From the NCBI GenBank assembly GCA_003142535.1, contig PLMQ01000068.1:16048-80047 (forward strand): a stretch of DNA of 64,000 bases, written 5' to 3'. Both the position numbers and the translations under genes were made by a program. The notes beneath the pieces were generated by a model that saw nothing but the letters and a program-made list of their open reading frames with translations, was not told the origin of the DNA and did not search any database. Source of the stretch: Syntrophaceae bacterium. Lineage in GTDB: Bacteria; Desulfobacterota; Syntrophia; Syntrophales; Smithellaceae. Shown in pieces: positions 50,365 through 60,142 of the stretch; positions within the stretch are counted from its first letter, which is position 1, and every line of letters starts with the position of its first letter.

Positions 50365-53068
50365 CAAAAATGCGAAAATGTTTGGAGCTGTGGAAAGTGC
50401 ACTTTTGCTGAAATTTGCGGATGCAGAACAACCGCCCACAAAGGAAGCTATTGAAGATATGGCTATTAAATTTGCACCGCTGTACGATGTACAGCCATCA
50501 GATCTTAATGAAATAATAAGGATTGTTCAGTCAAAACTTGTGCACACAATGGATAAAGGTGTCTCTTTAACAGATAAAGACAGCCCTCACGATGAAGACT
50601 GGTACTGTAAACCCGGAACCGATATCACATGGAATTACTGGAATGACTACAGGCAATTGCTGATTATGGAACGATGGTCACCGAAGATAGTGAATACCAT
50701 GGGTTATGTAACAGATAAAATTCTCGGTTTATTAAAAGATCCTAATGATTCAAAATCCCAGGATAGACGAGGCCTTGTTATAGGACACGTGCAATCAGGC
50801 AAGACAGCAAACTATATCGGTCTGGTTTCCAAAGCTGCAGATGCGGGCTATAAGTTCATTATCATTATTGCAGGTATTCACAACAATCTCAGAAAGCAAA
50901 CCCAAGAAAGGGTTGATGCAGGTTTTGTCGGCCGTGACAGCAAAAGCAGGTCATTCGCCGGTGTAGGAACCGTTAACAGATCAAGGGCATTCCCGATTAC
51001 ACTGACAAATACAACGAGTGATTTCAGCAGACAACAGGCATCGACCTTCACAGCAGATCTCAAAGGATTCAGCAGACCCGTGGTCGTTGTTATAAAAAAA
51101 AATGTGACAACTCTTGCTAATCTACATTCCTGGCTCAAAGATCTCAATACGGAGAATCAGGACGACAAGATATCGGATGTGCCTATGCTAATGATTGATG
51201 ATGAAGCTGATAACGCATCAATCAACACAAACAAACCCAATATTGATCCCACAAGAACCAATCGTGAAATAAGGAAAATATTATCATTGTTTCCTAAGGG
51301 TTGCTATGTGGGATACACTGCAACGCCGTTTGCCAATATTTTCATCAATCCTGATTCTGAAGAAGAAATGATTGGAGACGATCTTTTTCCCAGAGATTTC
51401 ATCTATTGTCTGGATGCGCCGACAAACTACTTCGGATCTCAAAAAGTATTTATTGATGAAGAATCGAGTGATCGGATAATTAGAACAATATCTGATGCAG
51501 AGGAATATTTGCCGCTAAAGCACAAGAGAAATATTGAGGTGTCCGATATTCCGGACACGATGAAAGAAGCAATTAAAACCTTTATTGTCGGTAAGGCGAT
51601 ACGGCTTACCCGCAATCAGGGCAATAAACACTGCTCAATGATGATCAATGTTTCACGATTTGTTGACGTTCAAAAACAGATAAGGGAACATATATCGCAT
51701 TACCTCAATATTTATGTTCCTATTGTCAAATTTAATTATGCAAAAAATGAAGACGCCTGTCTGAAAGATCCTTATATGTGTGAACTCAAAAAGATATTTG
51801 ACACCGAGTATTCCGGTTCCGGTGTTAAATGGCACAATGTGCAGAAAAGATTATTTGAGTCGATCGAATCGATAAAGACATACGTTATAAACAGCAAATC
51901 CGATGAAGCGCTTGACTACAAGAAATACGAAGATGCCGGAGATACGCTGACAGCTTTGGTTGTGGGCGGTCTCAGTTTATCACGCGGCCTTACTATTGAA
52001 GGACTTATGGTCAGCTACATGTATCGTAATACTCGAATGTATGACACACTTATGCAGATGGGGCGGTGGTTTGGTTATCGTCCCGATTACGACGATCTCT
52101 GCAGAGTTTATTTGTCAGAAGAGTCCAGAGGCTGGTATGTACACATTGCCGAGGCAACCGATGAGTTGGTACAGCTTGTGAAGCAAATGCGACGGGATGG
52201 GCGCAGTCCAAAACAGTTTGGCCTTTATGTCCGTGCTCATCCGGACGCATTATATGTTACTGCACTCAACAAAATGAGAAATGCGGAGAGCAGAATATTC
52301 AGCGTAAATTACGATGGAAAGCTAAGGGAAACCTATATTCTTCCTGATGACGATGTAATTACCAAAAATAATATAGAAGCAATGAAAATTTTTTATTCAA
52401 CTTTAAAAAACAAACATAAAAAACCGTCATCCAACAAATTGCGCAATTTAGATCGTGCGGAGTTTTGGAGTGATATCGGCTGGGAAGAAGTGGCTGAGTT
52501 CATAATGGATTTTCAATATCATAGCCAGCTGCGAAGCGAAAAAGACTCGCTCCTCGCATATATGAGAAAGGTTGCCGATACATATCCAGTCTGGGATATT
52601 GGGTTCATTTCATTGGCAGGAACGGGGCCAAGTATTGAAGGTTTGCCGATGGCTTTGCAAACAAGACAGGTTGGTGTTAAAAAACCTTCCTTCGGTGAAA
52701 ATGGCTGGTATGTGGGCAATAAGCAGAAGGTTTCCGGTAAAGGCGTTGAAATTACAGGATTGGACGAAAAACAATACAACAAGGCCCTCGAGTACGCAAA
52801 TGATAATGGGCGCGATAAACCGGATGACCACGATTATCGCCAGAAAGATGTAAGGGGAAAGCCTTTTCTGATGCTACATTTGCTGGAATTATTCAATAAG
52901 GATGAAAAATTGGAAACAAGGGAAACATTGGCTTCCAATATCCCTGCCATTGGACTGAGCTTCCCCGCAACTGGAGATACAAGATCAGTCGAATATGTTG
53001 TCAACAAAGTCTGGATCAATCAGGACTCTGTTGATTCTCCGGATGAGGATGACGATTATGATGAATGA
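50357..53068 (+). CDS. Z1-domain helicase-like protein
   Basis: 903 aa from ATG 50357 (TAGGAGA upstream). Walker A GHVQSGKTAN (about 143-152) and Walker B LMIDDEADNAS sit in an SF2-like fold. The Z1 signature follows: GGLSLSRGLTIEGLMVSYMY, RNTRMYDTLMQMGRWFGYRP with the Arg-finger region. The Z1 family is found with MORC-like ATPases and nucleases in predicted restriction operons, where it probably translocates DNA. The C-terminal ~250 residues are less conserved and may contact the partner nuclease. Confidence 0.9.
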   Translation: MTDKNAKMFGAVESALLLKFADAEQPPTKEAIEDMAIKFAPLYDVQPSDLNEIIRIVQSKLVHTMDKGVSLTDKDSPHDEDWYCKPGTDITWNYWNDYRQLLIMERWSPKIVNTMGYVTDKILGLLKDPNDSKSQDRRGLVIGHVQSGKTANYIGLVSKAADAGYKFIIIIAGIHNNLRKQTQERVDAGFVGRDSKSRSFAGVGTVNRSRAFPITLTNTTSDFSRQQASTFTADLKGFSRPVVVVIKKNVTTLANLHSWLKDLNTENQDDKISDVPMLMIDDEADNASINTNKPNIDPTRTNREIRKILSLFPKGCYVGYTATPFANIFINPDSEEEMIGDDLFPRDFIYCLDAPTNYFGSQKVFIDEESSDRIIRTISDAEEYLPLKHKRNIEVSDIPDTMKEAIKTFIVGKAIRLTRNQGNKHCSMMINVSRFVDVQKQIREHISHYLNIYVPIVKFNYAKNEDACLKDPYMCELKKIFDTEYSGSGVKWHNVQKRLFESIESIKTYVINSKSDEALDYKKYEDAGDTLTALVVGGLSLSRGLTIEGLMVSYMYRNTRMYDTLMQMGRWFGYRPDYDDLCRVYLSEESRGWYVHIAEATDELVQLVKQMRRDGRSPKQFGLYVRAHPDALYVTALNKMRNAESRIFSVNYDGKLRETYILPDDDVITKNNIEAMKIFYSTLKNKHKKPSSNKLRNLDRAEFWSDIGWEEVAEFIMDFQYHSQLRSEKDSLLAYMRKVADTYPVWDIGFISLAGTGPSIEGLPMALQTRQVGVKKPSFGENGWYVGNKQKVSGKGVEITGLDEKQYNKALEYANDNGRDKPDDHDYRQKDVRGKPFLMLHLLELFNKDEKLETRETLASNIPAIGLSFPATGDTRSVEYVVNKVWINQDSVDSPDEDDDYDE

Positions 53069-54038
53069 AAAATTCCCTTGGGTCAAAATCAGTAAACCGT
53101 CTGCGGGTTATAATGTTTTACTTGTTGATCCTGACCATCCGCACGATTTTTTCTGGGGCAGGGATTCTGAAGGTTACTACCTCCTTGTCTTGGATATTGA
53201 TGAAGACGGTTATGAGGAATTCCTGAAAAAGAAGACCATTGATTTTAAGGGAATAAAAACAGATCTGCGAATTAGTCAAGACGGAAAGAAACATGTTTTT
53301 GTTTTATCTCTTCAAAGGCAGGCGGATGCAGATATATTCCTATGTATCTGCAATGACCTTATCGAATTTACAAAAAAAGTCGAAGGGAATCGTGCCACTG
53401 TGCAGAAAATACATACGCGACTTCAGGTATGGCGAGCATTTTTGAGCAAAAACAGTCGCTACCTGCTTTCCGAACAAGAGGTAAGAGGCCTATTTGCTGA
53501 ATTAGTTTTTCTGGAGAATTGTATAAATAATAATATTTATACACCCGCTTCCATCATAACCGGATGGCAAGGTCCATTGGATGGACCACACGACTTTGTC
53601 CTGGGTGATATTGCTGTCGAAGTCAAATCAATTGCAAGCAGCTCTAAAAATACAGTAAGAATTTCATCTGAAAATCAGCTTGTGACAAATCTTAGCAGAC
53701 TATATCTTCAGGTTTTTTTTCTCGCGGAATATACAGACGGCAGTTCAGGCATTTCGCTTAATGATATAGTGGGCAGACTCAGAAACCGTCTCGAGGATAC
53801 AGACTTCTTGGATACCTTCAATAACAGACTTCATTCAGCGGGATATATTGACCTCATAGATTATGCAACTCCATTATTTTCGGTTATTAAAAAACATGCT
53901 TACGAAGTCAGTGAAGGTTTCCCCAGAATAATACCTCTGATGCTTTCTTCAGGTCTTCGCAATGTTTCCTATGATCTCGATCTCAATATGGTTGAAGCAT
54001 TTTGCATCGCATTTCCACTGGATGAAAGGGGAATTTAA
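53058..54038 (+). CDS. PD-(D/E)XK nuclease-like protein (DUF4420-type)
   Basis: Start at ATG 53058 or the adjacent 53061, inside the end of the Z1 gene; about 326 aa. FPWVKISKPSAGYN and the SRYLLSEQEVRGLFAELVFL, then GPHDFVLGDIAVEVKSIASS block fit the DUF4420 family, whose Asp...ExK (D in HDFVLGD, EVK) is the restriction-enzyme active site. Likely the cleavage subunit of the operon. Confidence 0.82.
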   Translation: MMNEKFPWVKISKPSAGYNVLLVDPDHPHDFFWGRDSEGYYLLVLDIDEDGYEEFLKKKTIDFKGIKTDLRISQDGKKHVFVLSLQRQADADIFLCICNDLIEFTKKVEGNRATVQKIHTRLQVWRAFLSKNSRYLLSEQEVRGLFAELVFLENCINNNIYTPASIITGWQGPLDGPHDFVLGDIAVEVKSIASSSKNTVRISSENQLVTNLSRLYLQVFFLAEYTDGSSGISLNDIVGRLRNRLEDTDFLDTFNNRLHSAGYIDLIDYATPLFSVIKKHAYEVSEGFPRIIPLMLSSGLRNVSYDLDLNMVEAFCIAFPLDERGI

Positions 54039-56101
54039 TGTCTTTATCATCAATTGACGAATATTATCATGATTTGCGTCAGGAGTTTCTTGCCGGTTCA
54101 GAAGCGGCAATGGATTTTTCCGAATCAGAATTTGCATTAAATCGCACAAAGGAACTTATAGAATCAGGTCAGATTGAGGGATTTGAACCATGTCACTATA
54201 AAGCTCCCAAAGGGATGAGGGTTGATGGATATTGGTTCAGAGAGGAAGAGGAATGTTTAGACGTTTTTATTTTGGATTTTTCAAATAGGGACAGCCTCGA
54301 AACACTGATACGTACCGAAATCGAAAACATATTCAAGAGATTGGAAAATTTCGTCACATCAAGCATGATGAAACAGATATATAAAGATTTGGAAATAACA
54401 TCTCCAGGATACGGTTTATCCAGGGATATAAGTGAAAGAAAAATGAATTTTTCCAAGGTAAATCTTTATCTTATTTCAGAAAGGAGACTCAGCGAAAGAA
54501 TCCAAACGCTTGAGGATATAAAGTACAGTTCTTGGGTTTTTTCTTATCATATATGGGACGTTTTGCGTTTTTATAGACTCTATACCTCAAAGGGAGAAAA
54601 GGAAGAACTTCTTGTTGATTTTACGGATTGGCGGCCTGAAGGGTTACCGTGTCTTCCCGCCCATCTCAGCACAGCAGAATATCAGTCATACCTGCTTGTG
54701 ATACCTGGTGAAATACTTTCAGCTTTATATGGAAAATATGGTGCAAGGCTTTTGGAACAAAATGTCAGATGCTTCCTCCAAGCTAGGGGTAATGTAAACA
54801 AAGGCATAAGGGCAACAATTATGAATAATCCGGAAATGTTTTTTGCCTATAATAATGGTTTAACTGCTACTGCAAAGGAGATTGAATTTGACGAGAAAGA
54901 AAGTGGAATCTATATAAAGAAGATCAGAGATCTGCAGATCGTAAATGGCGGTCAGACAACTGCATCATTATTTCATACAAATAGAAAGGATAAAGCCCCT
55001 GTTGATAAGATTTTCGTTCAAGTAAAACTATCCGTTATCAATGAAGAACAAAGCGAAGAAGTAGTACCTAAAATCTCTGAATATGCCAATACACAAAATA
55101 AAGTTAACGCAGCAGATTTTTTTTCAAATCATCCTTTTCATGTGCGAATTGAAGATTTCTCACGACGGCTTTATGCACCACCACAGCAAGGTGCTTTACG
55201 GGAAACAAAATGGTTTTACGAAAGGGCTCGAGGACAATATGCCGATGCCATGGCAAAATTAAGCCCAGGTGATACCAAAAAATTTCAAGCACAGAATCCA
55301 AAGTCACAAATGTTTACAAAAACGGATTTAGCAAAATATGAAAATGTCTGGGACGAAAAACCGACATATGTAAATCTTGGAGCACAGAAAAACTTTGCGA
55401 AATATGCGGCAAGAGTCGGTCAGGAGTGGGAAAAGGATCCAGACAAGTTCAATGAATTTTATTTCAAGTGCATAATTGCCAAAGCAATCATTTTCAAAAA
55501 CGCGGAGAAAATCATTTCGTCACAAAGTTGGTACAGCGGAGGATACCGCGCGAATATTGTCGCCTATACGCTGGCTTTGATTTCTCTATACTGTAGTAAA
55601 AACAATAAAACGATTAATTATATTAATATTTGGGATAAGCAGAACATATCGCAGGCTACAATTAAAACTATTGAAAGCGTTGGGAAAATAGTTCACGACG
55701 ACATATTAGAGCCGCCGCCCGGAATATCAAATATTTCAGAATGGTGTAAAAGGGACAGTTGTTGGGACCACCTGATCGAAAAAACTTTTTCTAGTTCCAA
55801 TATATTTCCGGCTGATTTTATCAAAGAACTTGTTCCAAAAAGTGAAATAAGGGAAGTTGTGAAGGATGCCAAAAAAATTCAAAAAATGGATAATTCCATT
55901 GAAGCACAGATTAATATTCTGAAATATTCAACGGAACAGTGGAAATATATACTCAAAGAAAGCAAGAAAACAGGTGTTCTTTCGCCAAAAGAAATGAGCA
56001 TTATTGAATCGGCTACGTATAAATTACCATCTGAAAAACAGGCTCTGGTACTTTTAGAAATACTAAAAAAGCTTGAGATGGAGGGTCTTAAAATTGCGTA
56101 A
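54038..56101 (+). CDS. AIPR-family protein
   Basis: 687 aa, starting in the previous stop codon (TAATG). The AIPR core ATIMNNPEMFFAYNNGLTAT and IRDLQIVNGGQTTASLFHTN, then ISEYANTQNKVNAADFFSNH is clear; the N-terminal 250 residues form a divergent nuclease-like or recognition region without an evident ExK. Second AIPR gene of the island. Its fixed position after the DUF4420 gene suggests a subunit of the same effector. Confidence 0.85.
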   Translation: MSLSSIDEYYHDLRQEFLAGSEAAMDFSESEFALNRTKELIESGQIEGFEPCHYKAPKGMRVDGYWFREEEECLDVFILDFSNRDSLETLIRTEIENIFKRLENFVTSSMMKQIYKDLEITSPGYGLSRDISERKMNFSKVNLYLISERRLSERIQTLEDIKYSSWVFSYHIWDVLRFYRLYTSKGEKEELLVDFTDWRPEGLPCLPAHLSTAEYQSYLLVIPGEILSALYGKYGARLLEQNVRCFLQARGNVNKGIRATIMNNPEMFFAYNNGLTATAKEIEFDEKESGIYIKKIRDLQIVNGGQTTASLFHTNRKDKAPVDKIFVQVKLSVINEEQSEEVVPKISEYANTQNKVNAADFFSNHPFHVRIEDFSRRLYAPPQQGALRETKWFYERARGQYADAMAKLSPGDTKKFQAQNPKSQMFTKTDLAKYENVWDEKPTYVNLGAQKNFAKYAARVGQEWEKDPDKFNEFYFKCIIAKAIIFKNAEKIISSQSWYSGGYRANIVAYTLALISLYCSKNNKTINYINIWDKQNISQATIKTIESVGKIVHDDILEPPPGISNISEWCKRDSCWDHLIEKTFSSSNIFPADFIKELVPKSEIREVVKDAKKIQKMDNSIEAQINILKYSTEQWKYILKESKKTGVLSPKEMSIIESATYKLPSEKQALVLLEILKKLEMEGLKIA

Positions 56102-56156
56102 TAAACAAAATTGACAAATACCTTTCAAATATAAAAGATAATTAATAAAACCAGAA

Positions 56157-57023
56157 ATGAAAATTATACTTTCACAGAGAATAGATTTTGAGCCTGATTA
56201 CGAAGATATCCCTTACGTAAGATATCACTTTCCGAAAAGATACCGCAATCAGATTTGTTCTGGAGATCAATTTATTTACTATCAGGGCAATCGGTTTAAA
56301 AAAGAACAGCGGTATTATTTTGGTTGTGGTGTAATTGGTGCAGTAGAGCCTGATACAACAGGAGATCACTATTATGCTGAGATACTTGAAGGGATATCTT
56401 TTAAGAAAATTGTTCCCATATACAATTCTGGTGGTCAGGGTTTTATTGAAAGTATTGGATATAATCAAGTACGTAAGAACCCTATGCCCTCATGGCGAAA
56501 TTCAATACGAAAAATATCTAAATCAGCTTTTTCAGAAATTCTTAAACTTGCTAATATTAATCCAAATATTTCCGAGGTTACAAGTTCCTTAGAAGAATAT
56601 TCAGATCCAATCACAGTATTAAAGGAATTTAATAATCGCTTTGCAACGCTTTCACCTAAGGAAAGAGCCAAAAAGATTCAAAACCATTTAGATCGTGGAA
56701 CAGCAGCTGCTAAGGCACTTAAATCATTATTAGGAGCTAAATGCCAAATATGTGGCTGGTCGGGATTTATAAAAAAAGGTGGTGGTGCTTTTATTGAAGC
56801 TCATCACATCGTTCAACTTTACGAACAGAAAGAAGGATCTTTGTGTACCGAAAACGTGATTCTCGTTTGTCCAAATTGTCACAGAGAGATTCATCACGGC
56901 AAAAATATAAATATAAATACAACTGGGGAACTGATAGAAATATCACTTTCATCCCAAAGAGTGAGTATTCATAAAAACACCATTAAATATCTTGAATCAA
57001 AAGTCACTAACAATTTGCTTTAG
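56157..57023 (+). CDS. HNH endonuclease with N-terminal EVE/PUA-like domain
   Basis: 288 aa. Residues 1-110 (IPYVRYHFPKRYRNQICSGD, FIYYQGNRFKKEQRYYFGCG, VIGAVEPD) resemble an EVE/PUA-like base-reading barrel. The C-terminal half is an HNH nuclease: CQICGWSGFIKKGG, EAHHIVQLYEQKEGS, LVCPNCHREIHHG with the two CxxC zinc pairs and catalytic HH...H. A base-reader fused to HNH is the layout of modification-dependent (type IV-like) restriction enzymes. It follows the operon after 55 bases and may be part of it. Confidence 0.78.
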   Translation: MKIILSQRIDFEPDYEDIPYVRYHFPKRYRNQICSGDQFIYYQGNRFKKEQRYYFGCGVIGAVEPDTTGDHYYAEILEGISFKKIVPIYNSGGQGFIESIGYNQVRKNPMPSWRNSIRKISKSAFSEILKLANINPNISEVTSSLEEYSDPITVLKEFNNRFATLSPKERAKKIQNHLDRGTAAAKALKSLLGAKCQICGWSGFIKKGGGAFIEAHHIVQLYEQKEGSLCTENVILVCPNCHREIHHGKNININTTGELIEISLSSQRVSIHKNTIKYLESKVTNNLL

Positions 57024-57063
57024 CAAAACCTATATTTTTCACTTCCCAGTCTAAGGAGAGTTC

Positions 57064-57588
57064 ATGAAAAAAATTACTGCAATCCTTTTCTTAGTTTTGA
57101 GTATCATTATTACCATTCCTGTTTTCGCATTTAATGTTGATGTCGCCAATGTCTGTTTCTCGCCCAATGGCGGCTGCACCCATGCAATAGTAAATCAAAT
57201 CTCTCAAGCAAAATCGGAAATACTTATCCAGGCATATTCCTTTACATCCGCGCCCATTGCGAAAGCTTTGGTAAATGCACATAAAAAGGGAATCCATGTA
57301 GAAATCATCCTGGACAAATCCAATAAATCGGCAAAATACAGTGCCGGAGATTTCACTGCTCACATGGGAGTGACCACTTATATAGATTCTCAGCACGCTA
57401 TCGCCCATAACAAGATCATGATCATTGACAGGGAAACTGTAATAACCGGAAGCTTTAATTTTACTAAAGCTGCGGAAGAAAAGAATGCGGAGAATTTACT
57501 AATTTTGAAGAATAAGGAATTGGCCGAAATTTACATTAAGAATTGGAATAAGCATAAAGATCATTCTGAAAAGTATGAAGGCAGGTAG
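57064..57588 (+). CDS. Secreted phospholipase D-fold nuclease (Nuc family)
   Basis: 174 aa with signal peptide MKKITAILFLVLSIIITIPV (cleavage near FAFN). One HKD motif, HNKIMIIDRETVITGSFNF, as in the plasmid-borne Nuc nuclease that works as a dimer in the periplasm. CFSPNGGC may form a disulfide. AAGGAG ribosome-binding site. A broken copy of its 3' end is at 60043-60120. Confidence 0.88.
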   Translation: MKKITAILFLVLSIIITIPVFAFNVDVANVCFSPNGGCTHAIVNQISQAKSEILIQAYSFTSAPIAKALVNAHKKGIHVEIILDKSNKSAKYSAGDFTAHMGVTTYIDSQHAIAHNKIMIIDRETVITGSFNFTKAAEEKNAENLLILKNKELAEIYIKNWNKHKDHSEKYEGR

Positions 57589-57643
57589 CAGGTTAATATG
57601 ATCATAATTCTTGGTCGTTGCACAACCAGGGATCACATTATTT

Positions 57644-58060
57644 TTATGATTTTTGTGTATACAGCGAAATAATTTTCACTTCTTTAACCTTGTACATAGG
57701 TTTTGTTGGCTTTTCCATGGTAATTAGTTCGTCAGCACCACCAATGATGGCCGAGCTGACAATGAGAGAGTCCATGGGTCCGATATTATGCTCAGAGGCC
57801 AATTGTAACGCAAGATTTGTAACATCTGATGTAACTTCAACATGTATGGGGGCTTCATCAAAGAATAATTTATAAAAGAGAGCTTGATCTTGTATTTTAT
57901 TGAAAATTGGCTTGGGAATTACTTCTAATGCAACAAAATCAACAGCCATAAATTTCCTATTTGTATCATTGAGAGTTTCTATCGCTTTCCTGTTTGCCTC
58001 ACCTTCTCCTTCAAGTGCAACACGTAAAACGCAGGAATCAATGACGGTTCTGATAGACAT
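57644..58060 (-). CDS. PIN-domain protein (VapC-like toxin)
   Basis: 138 aa. PIN acids: Asp 8 (VIDSCVL), Glu 46 (ALEVIPKP), Asp 97 (GPMDSLIVSSAII) and Glu 116 where Asp is usual (LITMEKPT). Metal-dependent RNase fold. The start overlaps the upstream gene's stop by one base (TAATG), the typical antitoxin-toxin coupling, here in a three-gene minus-strand operon. Confidence 0.8.
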   Translation of the reverse strand: MSIRTVIDSCVLRVALEGEGEANRKAIETLNDTNRKFMAVDFVALEVIPKPIFNKIQDQALFYKLFFDEAPIHVEVTSDVTNLALQLASEHNIGPMDSLIVSSAIIGGADELITMEKPTKPMYKVKEVKIISLYTQKS

Positions 58061-58428
58061 TAGTCAATTTCGCCTCGAAGAACACGCTTTTCCGCCAAGA
58101 TCTCATCCACAGTAAGTAAAGGCATCCCACTTAAAATGGCCTGTTTGCGGAGTGCAAGAAGTTTTTTAACAAATTCTGTTCTTGGCTGAAATTCCCTAGT
58201 CTTCTGAACCTCCCAGAGTGTTATGGCTGATCTCTGACATGTGACCTGTGGAGTTATTTTTATTTCGTATTTTATCTGACTCTGCCAAATATTTAGAATT
58301 GGCAAAGAATTAGCATCAATTGCTGGTGGTGTCACGAGAGATAATAAGAGAGCAATAGGCAAGGTTTTACTAATATCACTATATGTCCCCTTTAGGATGT
58401 TTGGAACTGTTACAGCGGCGTAATCCAT
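58060..58428 (-). CDS. Putative antitoxin partner of the PIN protein
   Basis: 122 aa from ATG 58428. N-terminus MDYAAVTVPNILKGTYSDIS; C-terminus EFVKKLLALRKQAILSGMPL, then LTVDEILAEKRVLRG resembles the toxin-binding tail of short antitoxins. The middle (WQSQIKYEIKITPQVTCQRS) is unlike common DNA-binding antitoxins. Overlaps the upstream TIGR04255 gene's stop region and the downstream toxin start. Confidence 0.5.
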   Translation of the reverse strand: MDYAAVTVPNILKGTYSDISKTLPIALLLSLVTPPAIDANSLPILNIWQSQIKYEIKITPQVTCQRSAITLWEVQKTREFQPRTEFVKKLLALRKQAILSGMPLLTVDEILAEKRVLRGEID

Positions 58429-58429
58429 A

Positions 58430-59173
58430 TCAATCCTCCGGTCCAAGACGTTTTATTGTTTCCGGTTTTAGTAGATCGAAAAAAGTAGATTTATTTAAGG
58501 CATGTGCGCCGTCTAGAAAAACTTTTGGAGCATCCCAGAAATTGATGGGCATTGTCCTTGATATTGTGTCAATGTCGATCAAAATGCCATCTAAAAGCTG
58601 TCCGGTGTTAAGATTAGCTTGGGCTGGGGAGCCAATCTGAATGATATTGATGAATTCTCCATCATTAAATTCGGCTCGCAACTGGACGGGTGATGTAATA
58701 ATGCGATTCCCCGCAATATGCAATTCAATGTTTAAGGCATCCAGCGTGTATCCTTCTGTAGCCAGCAGAATATCCATATATTTAAGAGAAATACGTTCCG
58801 GTCGTGTAATTAGAGAAGTTTGTTTGAGGATTGTTATAAGCTCAACTATAATTGACGAGAACTTTTCCCATCCAACATATGGTCTGGTGCAGCTGAGGGA
58901 AAATACATGCTCTCCAATTATTATACAATATGGCTCGCCTGTCAATTTAATCGTCGGTATGTAGCGTAAATTCGGATCATTTTTAAAAGCTATAGAGGGG
59001 ATATTTGAAGCAGGCAGTTTCTCAACTTTTGGAAATCGATCACCTAATTTCTGAAAAATCAAGCCAGGCAGTAGATCGGAAATAGTATCCTTGTCGCTTT
59101 CAAAACGCAACTCACACACAGCCTCAAGAAGTGGCTCTTTTTTCAGTTTCTTTGGGATCACCTTATCATTCAT
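58430..59173 (-). CDS. TIGR04255-family protein
   Basis: 247 aa. The start KLKKEPLLEAVCELRFESDK, then FPKVEKLP and VFSLSCTRPYVGWEKFSSII is the TIGR04255 pattern, a sporadically distributed family often found beside toxin-antitoxin-like genes. No active site is evident. First gene of a coupled three-gene unit with the antitoxin-like and PIN proteins. Confidence 0.72.
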   Translation of the reverse strand: MNDKVIPKKLKKEPLLEAVCELRFESDKDTISDLLPGLIFQKLGDRFPKVEKLPASNIPSIAFKNDPNLRYIPTIKLTGEPYCIIIGEHVFSLSCTRPYVGWEKFSSIIVELITILKQTSLITRPERISLKYMDILLATEGYTLDALNIELHIAGNRIITSPVQLRAEFNDGEFINIIQIGSPAQANLNTGQLLDGILIDIDTISRTMPINFWDAPKVFLDGAHALNKSTFFDLLKPETIKRLGPED

Positions 59174-59308
59174 GTTGAATAAATATACTTTTTTACAACT
59201 CAGTGCAAGAGAAAAGAGAATTCGATGATTTACCTCAAAGTTTTTGATGATCAGACTGAAACTATCAATATATTCTTAGCTGATGATCCCGTTTTAAAAA
59301 AAGATTGA

Positions 59309-59470
59309 TGCATTACCCGAGTGAGCAAGTTAGAACTCTCTACAATAACCGCGATAGAATCCATTTCAAAATCCAAACCGCTGTCCTTGATCTCTTAATC
59401 GCGCGAGGTTCCCAGTATGGATCAATCATCAGGGATAACAATTCAATGTTTTTTATTTTCACCAAGCAAT
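59309..59470 (+). pseudogene. Fragment related to the gene at 60921
   Basis: TAGAATCCATTT...CGCTGTCCTTGATCTC...GCGAGGT (59354-59408) matches 60930-60978 with an 8-base insertion. A short open frame (MHYPSEQVRTLYNNRDRIHF…) crosses it but overlaps the MltG-like fragment, so I regard it as a decayed copy. A third trace (GGCTGTCCTTGAACTCTTGA) lies at 59912-59931. Confidence 0.45.
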
Positions 59471-59790
59471 AATTCGTCAATTATCGCCGAAGGAGTCATG
59501 GAAGTATTAAATTTATATTCTCCGGCGCGAATGGAACGACGGGGTCTTTTTGTTATGGCCAAACTATAAAATAAAAATTTGTTTTTTACCAATCCCGCCT
59601 GTTTAAGCATTTCTGTAACTTGTAGAAAGCTGGAGTCTTTGAATATATTGATGTGCACAAATTCATATTTGTGATCATCATAGTTAATGGGTGTAGATGA
59701 ATAATTAGTGAGTATCACAGAAAATACGATAATAGCAAAAGCAAAACATACAACAAGTATATAAAGTATTTTTTTGTACAGTTTCTTCAT
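59443..59790 (-). pseudogene. Truncated MltG/YceG-like N-terminus
   Basis: 115 aa: membrane anchor plus the segment SFLQVTEMLKQAGLVKNKFL and RSIRAGEYKFNTSMTPSAII, matching residues 1-105 of the MltG-like protein at 36701-37714. The catalytic domain is missing. Paralogous duplication followed by truncation. Confidence 0.75.
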
Positions 59791-60042
59791 TTTTATCCTT
59801 TGATATTTTTAGTTAATTGGAGAAAATGCAGCCTTATTTATTTACGTCTAACCCGCCGCTACAAAATCATACTGCTCTTTATTTATCAATACTAATATGC
59901 AAAATTAAATAGGCTGTCCTTGAACTCTTGATAGCACAAGATTTTAATCAAGTGATTGCCCTCTTTGACACTCGATGTGCAAAACTAATCAGGTGTCACT
60001 GGACCATAGCCAAAATTGTCATCGATGTATAGATTCAACCAG

Positions 60043-60120
60043 AATTTAATGCTAATTCTAAAGAATAAGGAATTGGCTGAAATTTACCTTGATAACTGGT
60101 ATAAGTATAAAAGCTTTTAG
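60043..60120 (+). pseudogene. 3' fragment of a nuc-like gene
   Basis: NLMLILKNKELAEIYLDNWY then KYKSF-stop, the counterpart of NLLILKNKELAEIYIKNWNK at the end of the intact nuclease (57064-57588). No 5' part precedes it. Confidence 0.75.
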
Positions 60121-60142
60121 AAAGATATGAGGGAAAGAATCA

